A stretch of DNA of 64,000 nucleotides, from the NCBI GenBank assembly GCA_003693705.1, contig RBZT01000364.1, positions 1 through 64,000 on the forward strand. The letters run 5' to 3'. This document shows, one piece after another, positions 1-11,398 of the stretch (positions are counted from its first letter, which is position 1; each line of letters opens with the position of its first letter). The position numbers and the translations under genes are program-made. This DNA is from Polymyxa betae (taxonomy: Eukaryota > Endomyxa > Phytomyxea > Plasmodiophorida > Plasmodiophoridae). The notes under the pieces were generated by a model that saw nothing but the letters and a program-made list of their open reading frames with translations, did not search any database and had not been told where the DNA came from.

Positions 1-130
1 TGTTTAACTGGATCAGTAACAATAACAGTAATGACGACGACGTTCACAATACCAATCATGATTCAAATTGTTGAGCGGCATTCTGCCCAATCAAATACTG
101 CGAACTGCGTAACGTTTGAGAGAGAAATGT

Positions 131-677
131 CAAAGTTATCCCTCGATATGGTGACAGTGTGACACCTTCAAATAGGTAGTGACATTCTCGATATAGTGAC
201 TTCCACCCCTTCGACAATTATATTTCCCATACTAATAGTGACACCCCCTGTCACTACCTTGCTTTAGTGACAGGAACAGTATTCTCCAGTGATATGTCAT
301 TATTTGGAGGAACTGTAAAGCAGCTCTAGGGGTTGTTTATTAGTCATTATATCTAAGCCCAACGTTGTAATTCTTGTTCAATACATTCTATATGCATGCT
401 AGCAATACCATCTCCTCAAGAGTCAATCGCGTCCGTTTGGAACCCGTCATGGTCGAATATGATATTTCACTCTACAAGTAAATTACTATATCCAAGAGAT
501 TTTTGAAAACTTCCGATAAGCTCCCAAAAAGAATGTGTCTCCCAATTGTATTGGGGACAAAGATATTCTCAATTATGGGGCCCAATATTAAAATATGTTA
601 GGGTTAGGGTTTTGGGTTTATTTCAGATTGTGACCCCCTCGAACAAATAGGTGTCACTATATCGAGGGATAACTCTG
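131..677. mobile_element. MITE-like element with terminal inverted repeats
   Basis: A roughly 26-bp sequence at 131-156 (core agttatccctcgatat) recurs in inverted orientation at 652-677 with about two mismatches. The space between has no convincing open frame. The pentamer GTGAC or its complement GTCAC is repeated close to both ends (near 151, 158, 179, 196, 236, 250, 268, 630 and 653), including a perfect small palindrome at about 235-255. This is the build of a short non-autonomous DNA transposon with subterminal transposase-binding repeats. The end sequence resembles Tc1/mariner-pogo type termini. A TA follows the right end at 678-679 but the left flank is GT, so the target duplication is imperfect. 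A telomere-like run (TTAGGGTTAGGGTTTT) sits inside at about 597-619. Confidence 0.6.
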
Positions 678-1692
678 TATTGGCCCTCTCACCCTCGCTG
701 GGTGCGTTGCTTCAGTGAGTCCAGTCCCTCTTCTAGCTTCACACTGTACAGTCAGTTGGACGTTTTCACGATAAATACTTAAAGTGAACAAAATCAAAGT
801 CATGAAAGAGCTAAAGTAATGAGCTCGTAACGTCGTTGTTACTTTTCAGACGTAGACTGGACTTGAATTCCTGATAAGACTTTTGTTGTTGAATCGTAAA
901 GTGTAGCGGTGATGACATTCGAGTAAGATGAACAAATCATGTAGCATCAAAGACTAGAAGGATAGGGTCCCTGGTTAATTGTCCAAACAGCGATCTTACA
1001 ACCAGTAAAGGTGGCTTGGCTTAGGAGCCAGCATCCGCGAACGGGTCGATAATTAACGTAACTCGAGACGACAGAACAAATAATCCTGTATCGAAATGAA
1101 ATCGAGCCCAAAGAAATATCACGATAGAAGTTCCAATAACGTAAGGCTACGAATTCCAGCACTTCCGGTCTTGATCGATTTGAATGAATATCCTCCCCGT
1201 AGAAGATAGAACCAATTTTAACGGAGAGACATAAATAGAAGTATAGTATAGCAGATCATAGCCCGGAACGTTATTTAACTCAATATGACAATCTCGTTTG
1301 GGGATCAATGAGGTTGATTAGATGAGGTGTAAACGGAGAGCTGAGATGCGATCCTGCAACGACGAACGAGACGCCCTTCCGCTTATCTTAGTGTTGTCAG
1401 ATTTTCGCAAAGCCTAAGATCAGTCTTTGACCCATTCGTCTCACTGGCGTTATAGCGCCTGCACTTTCCAGGCCAACGACAAAACCATTTGGCACACAAG
1501 GAGGCCGCTTCCCAGAAAAGTCGCCTTGTAACATTATCCGTCATTGAATACATTTAGAGTATATTGCTCATTTCTCCAATTTGTCTGGTCACCTTCGAAG
1601 GGTTGCCAGACAAGGGGTCAACAATGGAATGCGAGATCAGGGATTAATCTTAATTCGGTCGCGCCGATTGACAATCGAGTTGTGGACCGGCG
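678..1692. other. non-coding stretch upstream of the RNase III gene
   Basis: About 1 kb in which I find no reading frame with recognisable protein character on either strand. It probably holds the promoter and 5-prime UTR of the double RNase III gene, and an unrecognised 5-prime exon of that gene cannot be excluded, because the start at 1693 is only the first ATG after an in-frame stop at 1669. Confidence 0.3.
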
Positions 1693-4187
1693 ATGTCGCT
1701 GCCGACGTCTTACGCCTGCCGCGTCATCGCCTGTCGCACCTCGCTGTATCCAATCGTCACCACATTAGAATCTGAATACCGATTTCAAGGGCTTGGTATC
1801 TCCATCCCAATCGGTGCTCTGCCTCGGATAATTCGATTCGCTTTGACGTCTCAGTTGCCGCTGATTGCCGAATTCACTCGAGCACCCGAGCTTGATTCGA
1901 TATTCGAAAAACGCTCTATGTCGATTGCTTATTTAACCACGATTTTATTCGATTTTTTTTTGGGGATGGATGCTGGTCTTACCACTTCGATGCTTGTTGG
2001 GCCTCCGATAGCGCTATTCCCCATTTTTCGCAACGATTCCGGTGAAATACTTGACCCACAGAGACTTATGGATCTGGTGAAACCAAAACCATTGAGAAAG
2101 CTGATTGCAGAACATGCTGATATTAGTGGTGTCGTCGCGAATTCATTGCAGAGTGCAATTCGCATTGACAAATTGGCAAGCGATATGTCGGCTGCAGATA
2201 TTCCTGGAAAACGCCGTCGAAAGGAAGCAACATCAGGCCCTCTGGCGGTGCACTTTCAAATCACCAACAACAAAGACAAATTCTCTTCCCCGCTTTTGAT
2301 CGACATCGACTCTAGTACTGCCACTCCATTGAAAGCTGACGTTGTACAACATTTGTTTGCGCTTTTACATCTTGGTAAGGGAGTTAAAGACTTTTTTATA
2401 CCCAACTGGATTTAAATCATAGAGTTTTAGAGCTTCATTAATGTGTCCGTTCAGTGCCGATGTTACGCCAAATCTATCAGATTCGTGGCGTCCTGTCTTC
2501 ATTAGAAGTTGTTGATGTCGACTTGTCTTTGGATATGTTTCGTCGCGTCTTGCAAGTTCCGTTATCGCAAATTCACAGATGCTGTATAAGGCTTAACGAA
2601 AAAGCAGAACGTAATAATCGCCAATTATCGAGATAACTCATAGTAAGGTGGAATCCGCAGGCCAAAGACGGGCTTGTCTGCCTACAGATGGATGTGTTTC
2701 TAAGGAATGGATTCGGGTTATTGATGAACAGGAACACAGTCTGTATTCTGTAATAGTATTGTATAATGATTGATGATTCTGTAGCCTGATTGCTTTTAGG
2801 ACCATTTGAACATATCCAGAATATCGCTTCTCGGCAATGCTGTGATATTGTTTATCTTAGCATCACAGCTAATGGCAGTGCTGCCAAAAGCTCCTGAAGG
2901 CGTTCTGACTCAGCTACGTGCTTCGATTTTTAATCAATCGTATGTCGGAGCTGTTGCGAAAAAGCTTCAACTCGGCTCTGTCTATCTTGCCGATGAAGGT
3001 TGCTTTCGTGATTGCAACCTTTAGCTTTTGACATTGATGGTTTTGGCTTTAGAGGAATCCAGGAAAATCAGCTCTAAAACTATGCTATCGATATTCTGTT
3101 CGATATTTGGAGTTTTGTACCGCTCTCAGGGTATTCGTGCGTGTCGCGAGCTTCTAACACGCATCATATTCGATAACGGACCTGAGGATCTACGCCGTTA
3201 TTGGTCAGGATCCGATTTGAAGACTTTTGTCAAAACGATCGTTGCCGACCATGAACAAGATTGGTTCGTGTCTGCTTATTTGCTTGGCCATAGTGGTGAA
3301 CTGCTCTACCTAGGTGGAATGGGCTTGAAACCTTGCAGGCAGCAATGGGAATTCACTGGCGTCTTCCTGCTCTTGTATCCGCAGCTTTAACCCATCCTAC
3401 AGCTGGCGGCAAACATCAAGAACGTCTTGAATTTCTCGGCGATGCTGTTATGCAGGTGCGTTTCCGGAAACACTGTGATACAATGAGCTTCAATAATTTT
3501 TACTTTTGCTCTAACCTGCAGATGCTTGTTACGGATCTGCTTTTGGATCTACAGCCAGAGGCAGACGAGGGTCAGATAACCCTCTTGCGGACAGCGTTAG
3601 TGAAAAATGCAAATCTAACGCGAGTCGCCAAAACTTTCGATCTCGAGAATTGCATCGCTTGCAGAACTTTCAAAAAGAATCCTAAATAGTACATGACGCG
3701 GGGTATCCCTGGTTGTTTCCTGATTTTGTTTTAGCATCGCCGATGCGGTTGAGGCCTTGATCGGATCACTTTACCTAGATAGCAGTCTTGGTATTTACAG
3801 TTGAATGTTCTTTTAGCTAGATGGTCTTATCTTGTTGTCTCAGGCACTTGTCGAGAATTTATATCTCACTTCATTATTGACGACGAGATCTTGGCGCTCG
3901 AAACCAAAAGCTTATTGGGTCCAAAAAATTCGCTGCAAGAGCGTCTTGTCTCTTTATATCCCTCGTCGCAACATTTCCCAATTTACGTTCAGGTGAATTG
4001 TTCAAAACTGTCCAGTACTTCTTTTCTTAAAAGTTTTCAGAGCAAATCTGTTAATAGCATGGATTCGTTTGAAGTGGATGTCTATCACGATAAAACATTA
4101 TTGGCCAGAGGTACTGGCCGAACACTGAAGGAAGCAGAGAACGACGCAGCTAGTAATGCCCTCAAAGCACTTGAAAGCAGACAGTGA
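1693..4187 (+). CDS. Dicer/Drosha-like double RNase III protein, first domain degenerate
   Basis: Class 2-type RNase III enzyme, expected to cut double-stranded RNA in small-RNA production. Exon 1 (1693-2374) encodes a segment with a Dicer-platform-like stretch (near VFRNDSGEILDPQRL). RNase III domain a lies around 2806-3267 (LLGNAVI; APEGVLTQLR). Domain b spans 3313-3790 (ERLEFLGDAVM; DEGQITLLR; IADAVEALIGS). A double-stranded RNA-binding domain ends the protein. Introns of 46-65 nt at 3268-3313, near 3453, 3689, 3790 and 3992 restore the frame; TAG is avoided at 3689 because the codon is split. In domain a the signature Asp is Asn, and the acidic residues of the ERLEF and ALIGA motifs are missing, so only domain b looks catalytic. 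No helicase is seen. The exons at 2580-2800 are unresolved. Confidence 0.8.
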
Positions 4188-4385
4188 CGACAAGTACTTA
4201 TTATGTATTTTTCACCCCTAGTGTATCCATAATGTTATTTATGTATAAAACGACTATTTGCCGAGGTGCCTTTTAGGCTCCAATTTCAGCGTTATCGTTT
4301 CAGACGCGATTATGTAGCGTTTTGCACATGCTTCATGCTCTATCTCTATAACTCAGTTTAAGTTTTCAGACGTAAGGGAACATTA

Positions 4386-7276
4386 TTAGATTATAGTTGT
4401 TGCATTGGCCCCCAAAGCCATGACAGCTGGCGATTGACGGCAACACAACCTGATAGCACGATCGATATGACCCGATTGCCATGACGAGAACATCAACTTT
4501 TCATGGCGGATTAAAGAACCAACAACCATCAGTATCTTCCCGTCCTTCATACCATAAGTCAAGAATTCGTTAAGAACAATTCCTGGGTGCGTATTCGTCA
4601 ATACGAGCAGCATTTAGGTTTAAAAGTGCCAGACCTTGAACGATTTCGTGTGTGCCTATTTGTAAGAGGAGCAAACCTCTCCAACTGACAGCCATAATCA
4701 TCGGCTCACTCTCTATATGTCCCTTCTTTGTCGTCGTTAATTTCTCGATATGGAAGAAATTCGATCCGAACGTCGGCATATGCTGAGCTTCATCTAGAAA
4801 CAATCTGAAAGTAAACCGTGAGAGAGAGACAAAAGAATAGTGGAGTCTCCAGCACCTCCTCGCTTTACTTGTCGTCATAACGTCTCCTAGCCGATATACA
4901 TGTGCTTCTATCTTTGAAACCAGCTCGGATTCAGTATACTCCAACCTGTTTGAAATGCAATTGAACTGAAGCAATTCAGAGTGCGGCAGTTCGGTTTGGT
5001 ACCTGATTTTTGAGGGAATGATTTTATCGAGTTTGTTTCGAATCATGTCCACTATTTCGACATGACGACAATCAAAACAGCTTTGAATAATCAGGCCACC
5101 CAATGATATATAATCGTTATTGGTCAACTTATGGTATCCATGCAGGACGCTATCGACAACTTCCACAAAAATCATCGATCTCGTTCCTCCTAACACAAAG
5201 AATAAGCGACGAACGAGCAGCCTCGCTTGTTTCTTTAAATGAAAACACCTTCCGATGTTACCTCTCATTTTGCTCTCATTTAGAGAATCAGCTCTGAACA
5301 TCCGAACTCGAAAAACGAATTCCAATAGTCGAGCGTTGTCGACAATATTGCATCCAGCATTTTCCAATAGTTCGCGAGACCGGCTGGGTCGTGATGTAAC
5401 CAAATCCATGATACGGTCGCCACTAAAAACAGTCAAACAGGGCAGCAAATTATATGTTCTTGATACTATTCCAAAGGTAGAAATAATCGTCCTCCCTTCC
5501 CATCCAGAACCGTTTCGCACAGAGTCAATCCTTCGTCTTGATCTGTCTAAAGAGACATATACCTTTTCACTGAATGCTTTCGTAGACATATCGTCAGTTT
5601 TGCTTACATCGAAGAACTCGCAGCATAACGCCAGCACATCGTGAACTGTTGATTGCGAATGGACAGCAACTTGCACCGATTCACCATGCAATAGATGAAC
5701 GCGAGCAATGTTAGGCTGTAGATTTTTGATAGCGGTTAGTTCCTCCTCTAGTGGTTGTTCAAGGCGATTGCCGCGAGCCATGGTCAGCTCTAAGGAATGA
5801 ATGCAAGCCACGACAATCGTATTTTGCGGTTCCTAGAAAAGTATTTAGGTTCGCTTTCAATGCAACGCGGCAAGGAAAATCACACCTGAATATTCTCCAA
5901 AAGTTGCTGAAAGAAAAAAGATCGTAGATAGCAGGCCAGCTCTTCGCTTGGACCGAAGATGCAGCAGCAAATCAGCATCAATCTCCAGCCTAAATCTAGT
6001 GAAGTCATCGATGGGTTCTTGCTGATTTGTTTCACAATTAGGAGGTAAATCTCGTTCCGAATGTCCTTGAAGCATCTCAGAAATCTCGGTTTAGCTCAAA
6101 GAATTAAACACTACCTCGTTGCCAGAAAGGGCTACTTTTACTATTCGCGAGGCATGCCCAAACCAGTCTTTGCTTGACTTCCGATCTTGCATAAACGATT
6201 GTATATTCTTGTACATCTGAGCGGATGTCGTTTGACCATCAGCAGAAGAGCAGGTTTCTTTGCTTAACGGCGCTTTCAGTTTCCCATTCGAATGCCGTAC
6301 AATTGTGTTCATATCAGGTGTAGCCGATGACGACCCAAACCAAGATCTGAGCAAATTTGTTTGAATCACGAGAAATTCAACACAAACGGAATATATGACT
6401 TTGGCACAATAAAGTGGGCGGCGACATAGCCAGAAAATGGATATAAGGCTGCTTCTGTTTGGCAATCAGAAGCAGAAGGTTTGGGCCAAGAGGGCAAAGG
6501 GATTGTGGAAATCTGAAGTCCGTCCCATGAGTTGCCATCTAGAACCTGTTACGCAATGAGAAAATTTGGCCATCCAGCAAGATGAGAAATGTCGACCTTC
6601 AATCTTGAGCCGTAATCTTGAAATGGAGAAGTTTCATTGGTCCCAGCATGTTCACTTGCTTGGCGTTTGTGCTTCGGACGAGGCGGCTCAGTAAGAATAT
6701 TCTTCGATATACTCGATTGCCTTCAAAATTGGTGAGTATCAAAATGAAGCGTTTAATATTGGTAAATCAAACCAATCACAACGCTTTAAAAGGTAATCAC
6801 CTGCTCAGGTACCTTGAGTGTCTTCCACCTAAGCTAGCCGAGCTATCACCTCGCATTAGCTTTCGATCTTTCATCGATAAGCACGGCTTATTGTCTTCTT
6901 CATCGCTGAAGTCGAATTGATCCGCTTCGTTCAGATCTAGATCGGCTATGGCGACCGCATCGTTCTGGTCGGTAGCTAGCACCGGCTCCTCCAAAGCTTC
7001 GTTCAGTTCGTGCTGGACTTCATCAAGCAAGGCAGTAGCGACACGAGATTTATAATCTGTTTTTCGACTGATAGCAGCGAATCGACCAGACGAGGTCGTA
7101 TATACAACAGGCTTGTCATCGGCATTGTCGTCTTTAGGCGGATCGTCCTCAACAGACGATTTCACCTCGAGCTGATCTGGTTTCTCCCAGGTTGTCACTC
7201 CTGTCTTTATGTTGGCATAATAGATCTGCCCGGTGGATTCATCCAGGACTTCCATCCATGGGCTGTCATCGTCCAT
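4386..7276 (-). CDS. WW-MyTH4-FERM domain protein
   Basis: Cytoskeletal adaptor without a motor domain. From the start at 7276 there is a WW domain in the first 35 residues (WMEVLDESTGQIYY ... TTWEKP), then an acidic linker, then a MyTH4 domain at about 6250-5880 (MYKNIQSFMQDR; RNEIYLLIVKQISKNPS; GWRLM), then a FERM domain to the stop at 4386. The FERM part shows the ubiquitin-like lobe (about 5700), the helical lobe (FVFRVRMF; YISLGGLIIQ) and the PH-like lobe (TFGSNFFHIE). Introns near 6072-6119, 5824-5876 and 4583-4634 rejoin the frame. MyTH4-FERM tails bind microtubules and membrane-protein tails, as in myosin VII/X; WW domains bind proline-rich peptides. The small introns between 6480 and 6800 were not resolved. 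The domain calls are firm; the cellular role is inference. Confidence 0.82.
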
Positions 7277-7647
7277 GTTTCCAAAGATTCAGTACCATAG
7301 AAAGATCGGTCGTGGCCTCGAAATCTCCCCAGAGATATCTCGACCTGCAGCGATTGCTCATCCGTGAAACGCCTTGTAGAGGTCTCAATATAAAGCACGA
7401 AAGTTAACTATGGCTAAAAAGTACGTATTGAAGCTGACAGTGCCCCATAACCCCACCAGATCTTCATGTAAACTCTTCTTGCAAGCTAAATATGCTAGTA
7501 AGACCGACCCAGAATGTTACTAGCAATCCATGATCGCGAACCACTTCCAATGGTTAAAAACGTGATTGGCCTTTCGTAGCAGACACCGCAAAGTCTGTTA
7601 CGAAAAGAATTTCTTTATCTGTGTCAATTGAATACAATCACGGTAAG

Positions 7648-7667
7648 GTTAGGGTTTTAGGGTTTTC
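7648..7667 (+). promoter_or_regulatory. telo-box-like promoter motif
   Basis: The run GGTTAGGGTTTTAGGGTTTT lies about 75 bp upstream of the AP-4 sigma start codon. The reverse complement contains AAACCCTAA, the telo-box that plants and some other lineages use in promoters of growth-related genes. Similar cores occur at 54501 and 46421 in this window. The region 7277-7740 otherwise shows no gene. Confidence 0.35.
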
Positions 7668-7740
7668 ATTGGTGGATTGATAGGCCTCGCGGTAGTTGTA
7701 TATTGTGGCTAAGTCGCAATCGTCACTTGCTTTTGCTACT

Positions 7741-8294
7741 ATGGGCGCCGGAAAGCTGACGATCCGCTTCGTCCTGATGGTTAATAAACAGGGACAGACG
7801 CGTCTCGCCAGGTATTTTCAAGATCTCACAATCGAGGAAAGAGTCGCACTCGAATCCGAAATTATTCGCAAATGTCTTTCTCGTAATGAAACTCAGGTAA
7901 GGATGAATGACATTTTAGCTGTTCAAACACGTCTTATTGTCTTTGCAGTGCTCTTTTATTGAGTATCGCGATTACAAAGTAGTATATCGGCGGTATGCAT
8001 CTCTGTTTTTTGTTATTGGATTGGAAGACGTTCCTGGGATCAATGAGTTGGCAGTCTTGGAGTTTATTCATACCCTTGTAGAAACCCTAGACCAATATTT
8101 TGAGAATGTTTGTGAACTGGATGTAAGAATGTTAGGTTTTTCACTCCAATGGTCTCAGATTTTTGCAGATTATGTTTAATATCGATAAAGCTCATTTCAT
8201 CCTCGATGAAATGGTGATGAATGGGGAAATAATTGAAACAAACCGAAGCTTGATTTTAGAACCCATTAGGCTAATGGAAAAACACAGCAGTTAA
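7741..8294 (+). CDS. AP4S1: AP-4 adaptor complex sigma subunit
   Basis: Small subunit of the AP-4 heterotetramer, which sorts cargo at the trans-Golgi network. Exons 7741-7896, 7949-8122 and 8169-8294 give 151 residues, close to the 144 of the human protein. The start is near-diagnostic ([16 protein letters not shown]). It is followed by [21 protein letters not shown], the [19 protein letters not shown] helix and the [17 protein letters not shown] strand-helix. These read closest to AP-4 sigma rather than AP-1 to AP-3 sigma. Both introns (52 and 46 nt) are GT-AG and phase 0. The start at 7741 was chosen because it places the conserved hydrophobic strand at residues 7-14. Sister subunits are not in this window. 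Confidence 0.93.
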
Positions 8295-8372
8295 ATTTTG
8301 ATTGATAATCGTTGAGAAAATATCACTGCTAATGTAACAATTCTAATATCCATTTATAACAATAATAAATAA

Positions 8373-11156
8373 TCATAATTTCTTTTCAAAGAAGTTTGGT
8401 GCAATTTCAGTTAGTAAGGTGGGTTCAATCTTCGTCAGATCGCGTATATATATCTGATCGGTGTGAATGGCATCGTAATAGATGGTCCACTGAGGGGACT
8501 GATCCACCTAGGTAAATGAGTAAATGCAAAATCTGATCATCCCCAGGGATTTTACCAGAACTGAATTGGGATGAATCCGTAATTGGACTTTCGCCATGTT
8601 GTGTGTAGTGCTGTGAGGAAATGAACAGGCGAAATCGTTGCAGCAAATGGAAGCTTACAGAGTAGAATACGTCCCATCTCTTTGCAAAGAGGCAACATTC
8701 ATGAAAAACCCAGACACAATGCTTCTTATTATTGGCGCTACCTTTTCACCACACGAAATGATCGGCAGATCTAGATCCATGCTTAAATGCACAAGCATAG
8801 CTAAGGAAGTTTGGAAAACTCACTCAAGCTTTTGAACGCCCTTGTAATACGTTTTCGGATTTGTGAAGCCCTTCGCATTGACCTCAGATCGATACTGTAG
8901 TCGTTGCACCAAGATTCCCCATTTCCACTCATACTGTAACCCCTCCAAACATTGAGCAACGTTATAAGGTCACCTGTAATTTCGTTAACTGAATGCAGCA
9001 TTAACAAGGAAACGAACCTTCGCCAACAGCGAACTTTTTATGTCCTTTGATTGATTGCCCAGAAAAATTCTTATTTCGCGGGCGAGAGAAAACATTGTTC
9101 ACAGAAAGCATTGCAGCAATATCTATCTGCATCGAAATCAGCATTACATCGGACAAATAGCCTGCGACAGTTACCATTTCGCTTGAGCATCCATGAGCGA
9201 CGGATTCTAGCAGCGCCTTGCTTAAGCGACAAGACAGGTTAAATTCTATAATGGAGGAGCCGATTGTAGTTAAAGTCGACAAATCATCAATTGCACCCAA
9301 AGAATACAATAATTGAAGTGCAGAGGAAAGCGATAACACGGATGGCGCTTCCAGATATTCGAAATGAACTTCAACACTTCTGTAAGCAGAGGGAACACAC
9401 AAAATTTGAAGCAATTACTCAGGTCTCTGATTCCGATAGCTTTAAGGTAAAGAACCATAAGATCAGGGGATTCTCTCCTGATTGCAGGCGATGGATATGC
9501 CTATCCGGGATGTGTGAACCGCCTTCGGTACGTGTAACAGTTAGATTTTACCTGCAGCTTTTTGAAAGTTTCGACAGTGTACATCCGGTACACGTGACCA
9601 GGTCGTACACGCCCGGCACGCCCAGCACGCTGAGCAGCTTCAGCTTGAGATATCGGAACTAAGGATACGTTAGCTTTGATACTCAGATAAATTGCTAGCA
9701 GGATTACCGGTTTGAAATGTTTGGAAACCTGTCTGCGGTTCGAAAGCAGACTGTTTCGCAAAACCGCTATCAACAACATAAACTACAGACGGAACAGTCA
9801 CTGAAGTCTCAGATATATTTGTGCTGATAATGGCCTTGCGATAGGACGATGCCGATGGTTCCAGTACCTATGTAGAATCAGAAATTGGCAAATGAGCTTT
9901 AACGACTAGAAACCTTAATTTGCTCGTTGTGATGTAGGCCAGAGTACATAGGCAACGCTCGTAATGGTCGAGACTTAGAATCCGTTTCACTTCGTTCACG
10001 CAGCAAGAATGTGACTTGATCAACCTTAACAAGTACTTAGTCTTCATTCGGGATAAACACATGGGGAAAGCACCTCATCCTTAGAGGGCAGAAACACGAG
10101 AATGTCACCCGAAGGCAGCCGAACGTGTATATTCATGATCAATTCAACACAGTCTTGAATATAATTGCGAATAGGTTCAGAAGCATACAGGGCCTGAGTT
10201 TTCAATCAGCAAAATATACGAATTTTAACACAAACATGGAATTACTTGAACTGGATAGAGAGAATTTTCAACACTGACTACAACCGCAGTTGCATCTTCA
10301 TGGCTTCCATTCGGATTCATTTCGAAGAAATCTTTGAAAAGGTCGGTATCTATGGTGGCCGATGAAATCACAATCCGAAGATCTGGGCGCCGAAAGCAGA
10401 TTTTTCTTAACAGCCCCCTAAAAAGCGGTTATTCCACTGAACGACACTCAAACAACTATTACAGAAGCACATCAGTTTCCATGGTACGTTCGTGAGCTTC
10501 ATCGATAATGACGACAGAATAAGCGGAAAACAGAGGGTCTTTCATCAGTTCAGCAATTAAAATACGATCAGTGACAAACTCGATCTGTGTATTGGCAGAT
10601 CGACGATCTTCGAAAGGCACCGAGTATCCAACAATACCACCGATCTCGACTCCCATCTCCTGTGCTACACGAGTAGCAATCGTCACGGCTGATAATCTGC
10701 CCTAGCCGATCAGATATACAGCAAAACTACTGAAAGAAGCACTTACGGCCGCGGTTGACTGCAAATGATTCGGTACCCAAGACGGCTCCAACCACTTTCA
10801 TGCTGAGAAGAAGATTGGTGAACGGCTAAACCAATAACGAATCGGATTACGAGATACTGAGGAATTTGAGTAGATTTGCCGCATCCCGCCTGACCACTAA
10901 CAACAATGCAGCGAAATTTCTCAAATGCATAAACCAATTCGTCCCCTAAACCGTTTCAACGATCCTGTAAAGAATCAAATATGGAAATTATCCGCATACG
11001 ATGTTGAAATATGGGAAGCTGCTGCCTTTGGGACGACACCGATAGGTGGGCTAATGGGTTGAACACGACCGGCTGCTGATCAGCACCGGCATCCCTATCG
11101 GCAGCAATCCCAGGTGCCGCCGTTCCAGGGACCCAAAACCCAGCCCGGACGTCCAT
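8373..11156 (-). CDS. DHX35: DEAH-box RNA helicase, DHX35 type
   Basis: ATP-dependent RNA helicase of the DEAH/RHA group. DHX35 is associated with late spliceosomes. The N terminus ([28 protein letters not shown]) matches the DHX35-specific leader. Motif I reads [15 protein letters not shown], with Gln-Ala where GETGCGKS is usual. The DEAH box is IIDEAHERT near 10490 and motif [10 protein letters not shown] near 9620. The winged-helix and ratchet region ([22 protein letters not shown]) lies at 9420-8990, and the OB-fold end ([38 protein letters not shown]) at 8750-8400. About a dozen short introns interrupt it; the last stop is at 8373-8375. It is transcribed divergently from the JmjC gene across about 240 bp. 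Confidence 0.9.
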
Positions 11157-11398
11157 ACTCGCAGCAACGCTCTACAACAACTCGAAATTTCCGATCTGCG
11201 TGGCCAGCGTCTCGATCGCCGTCTTCGCTCAGCAAGGGCTTCCATAACCGATAACAGAACGAGTAAGAAATAAAGGTAATCAATTGAAAGAGACGAGATG
11301 ACAGCTGCAGTTGGAAATGATTAAGCTATGAATTTGAAACGTATCATGACTGTCACTGTAAACCTGGTCCTTCTTCAACTTGAATAACCTCACAGGCA

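Noticed and set aside
597-619. possible chromosome end (TTAGGG repeats)
   Set aside because: Only two to three units, inside an inverted-repeat element, with ordinary sequence on both sides.
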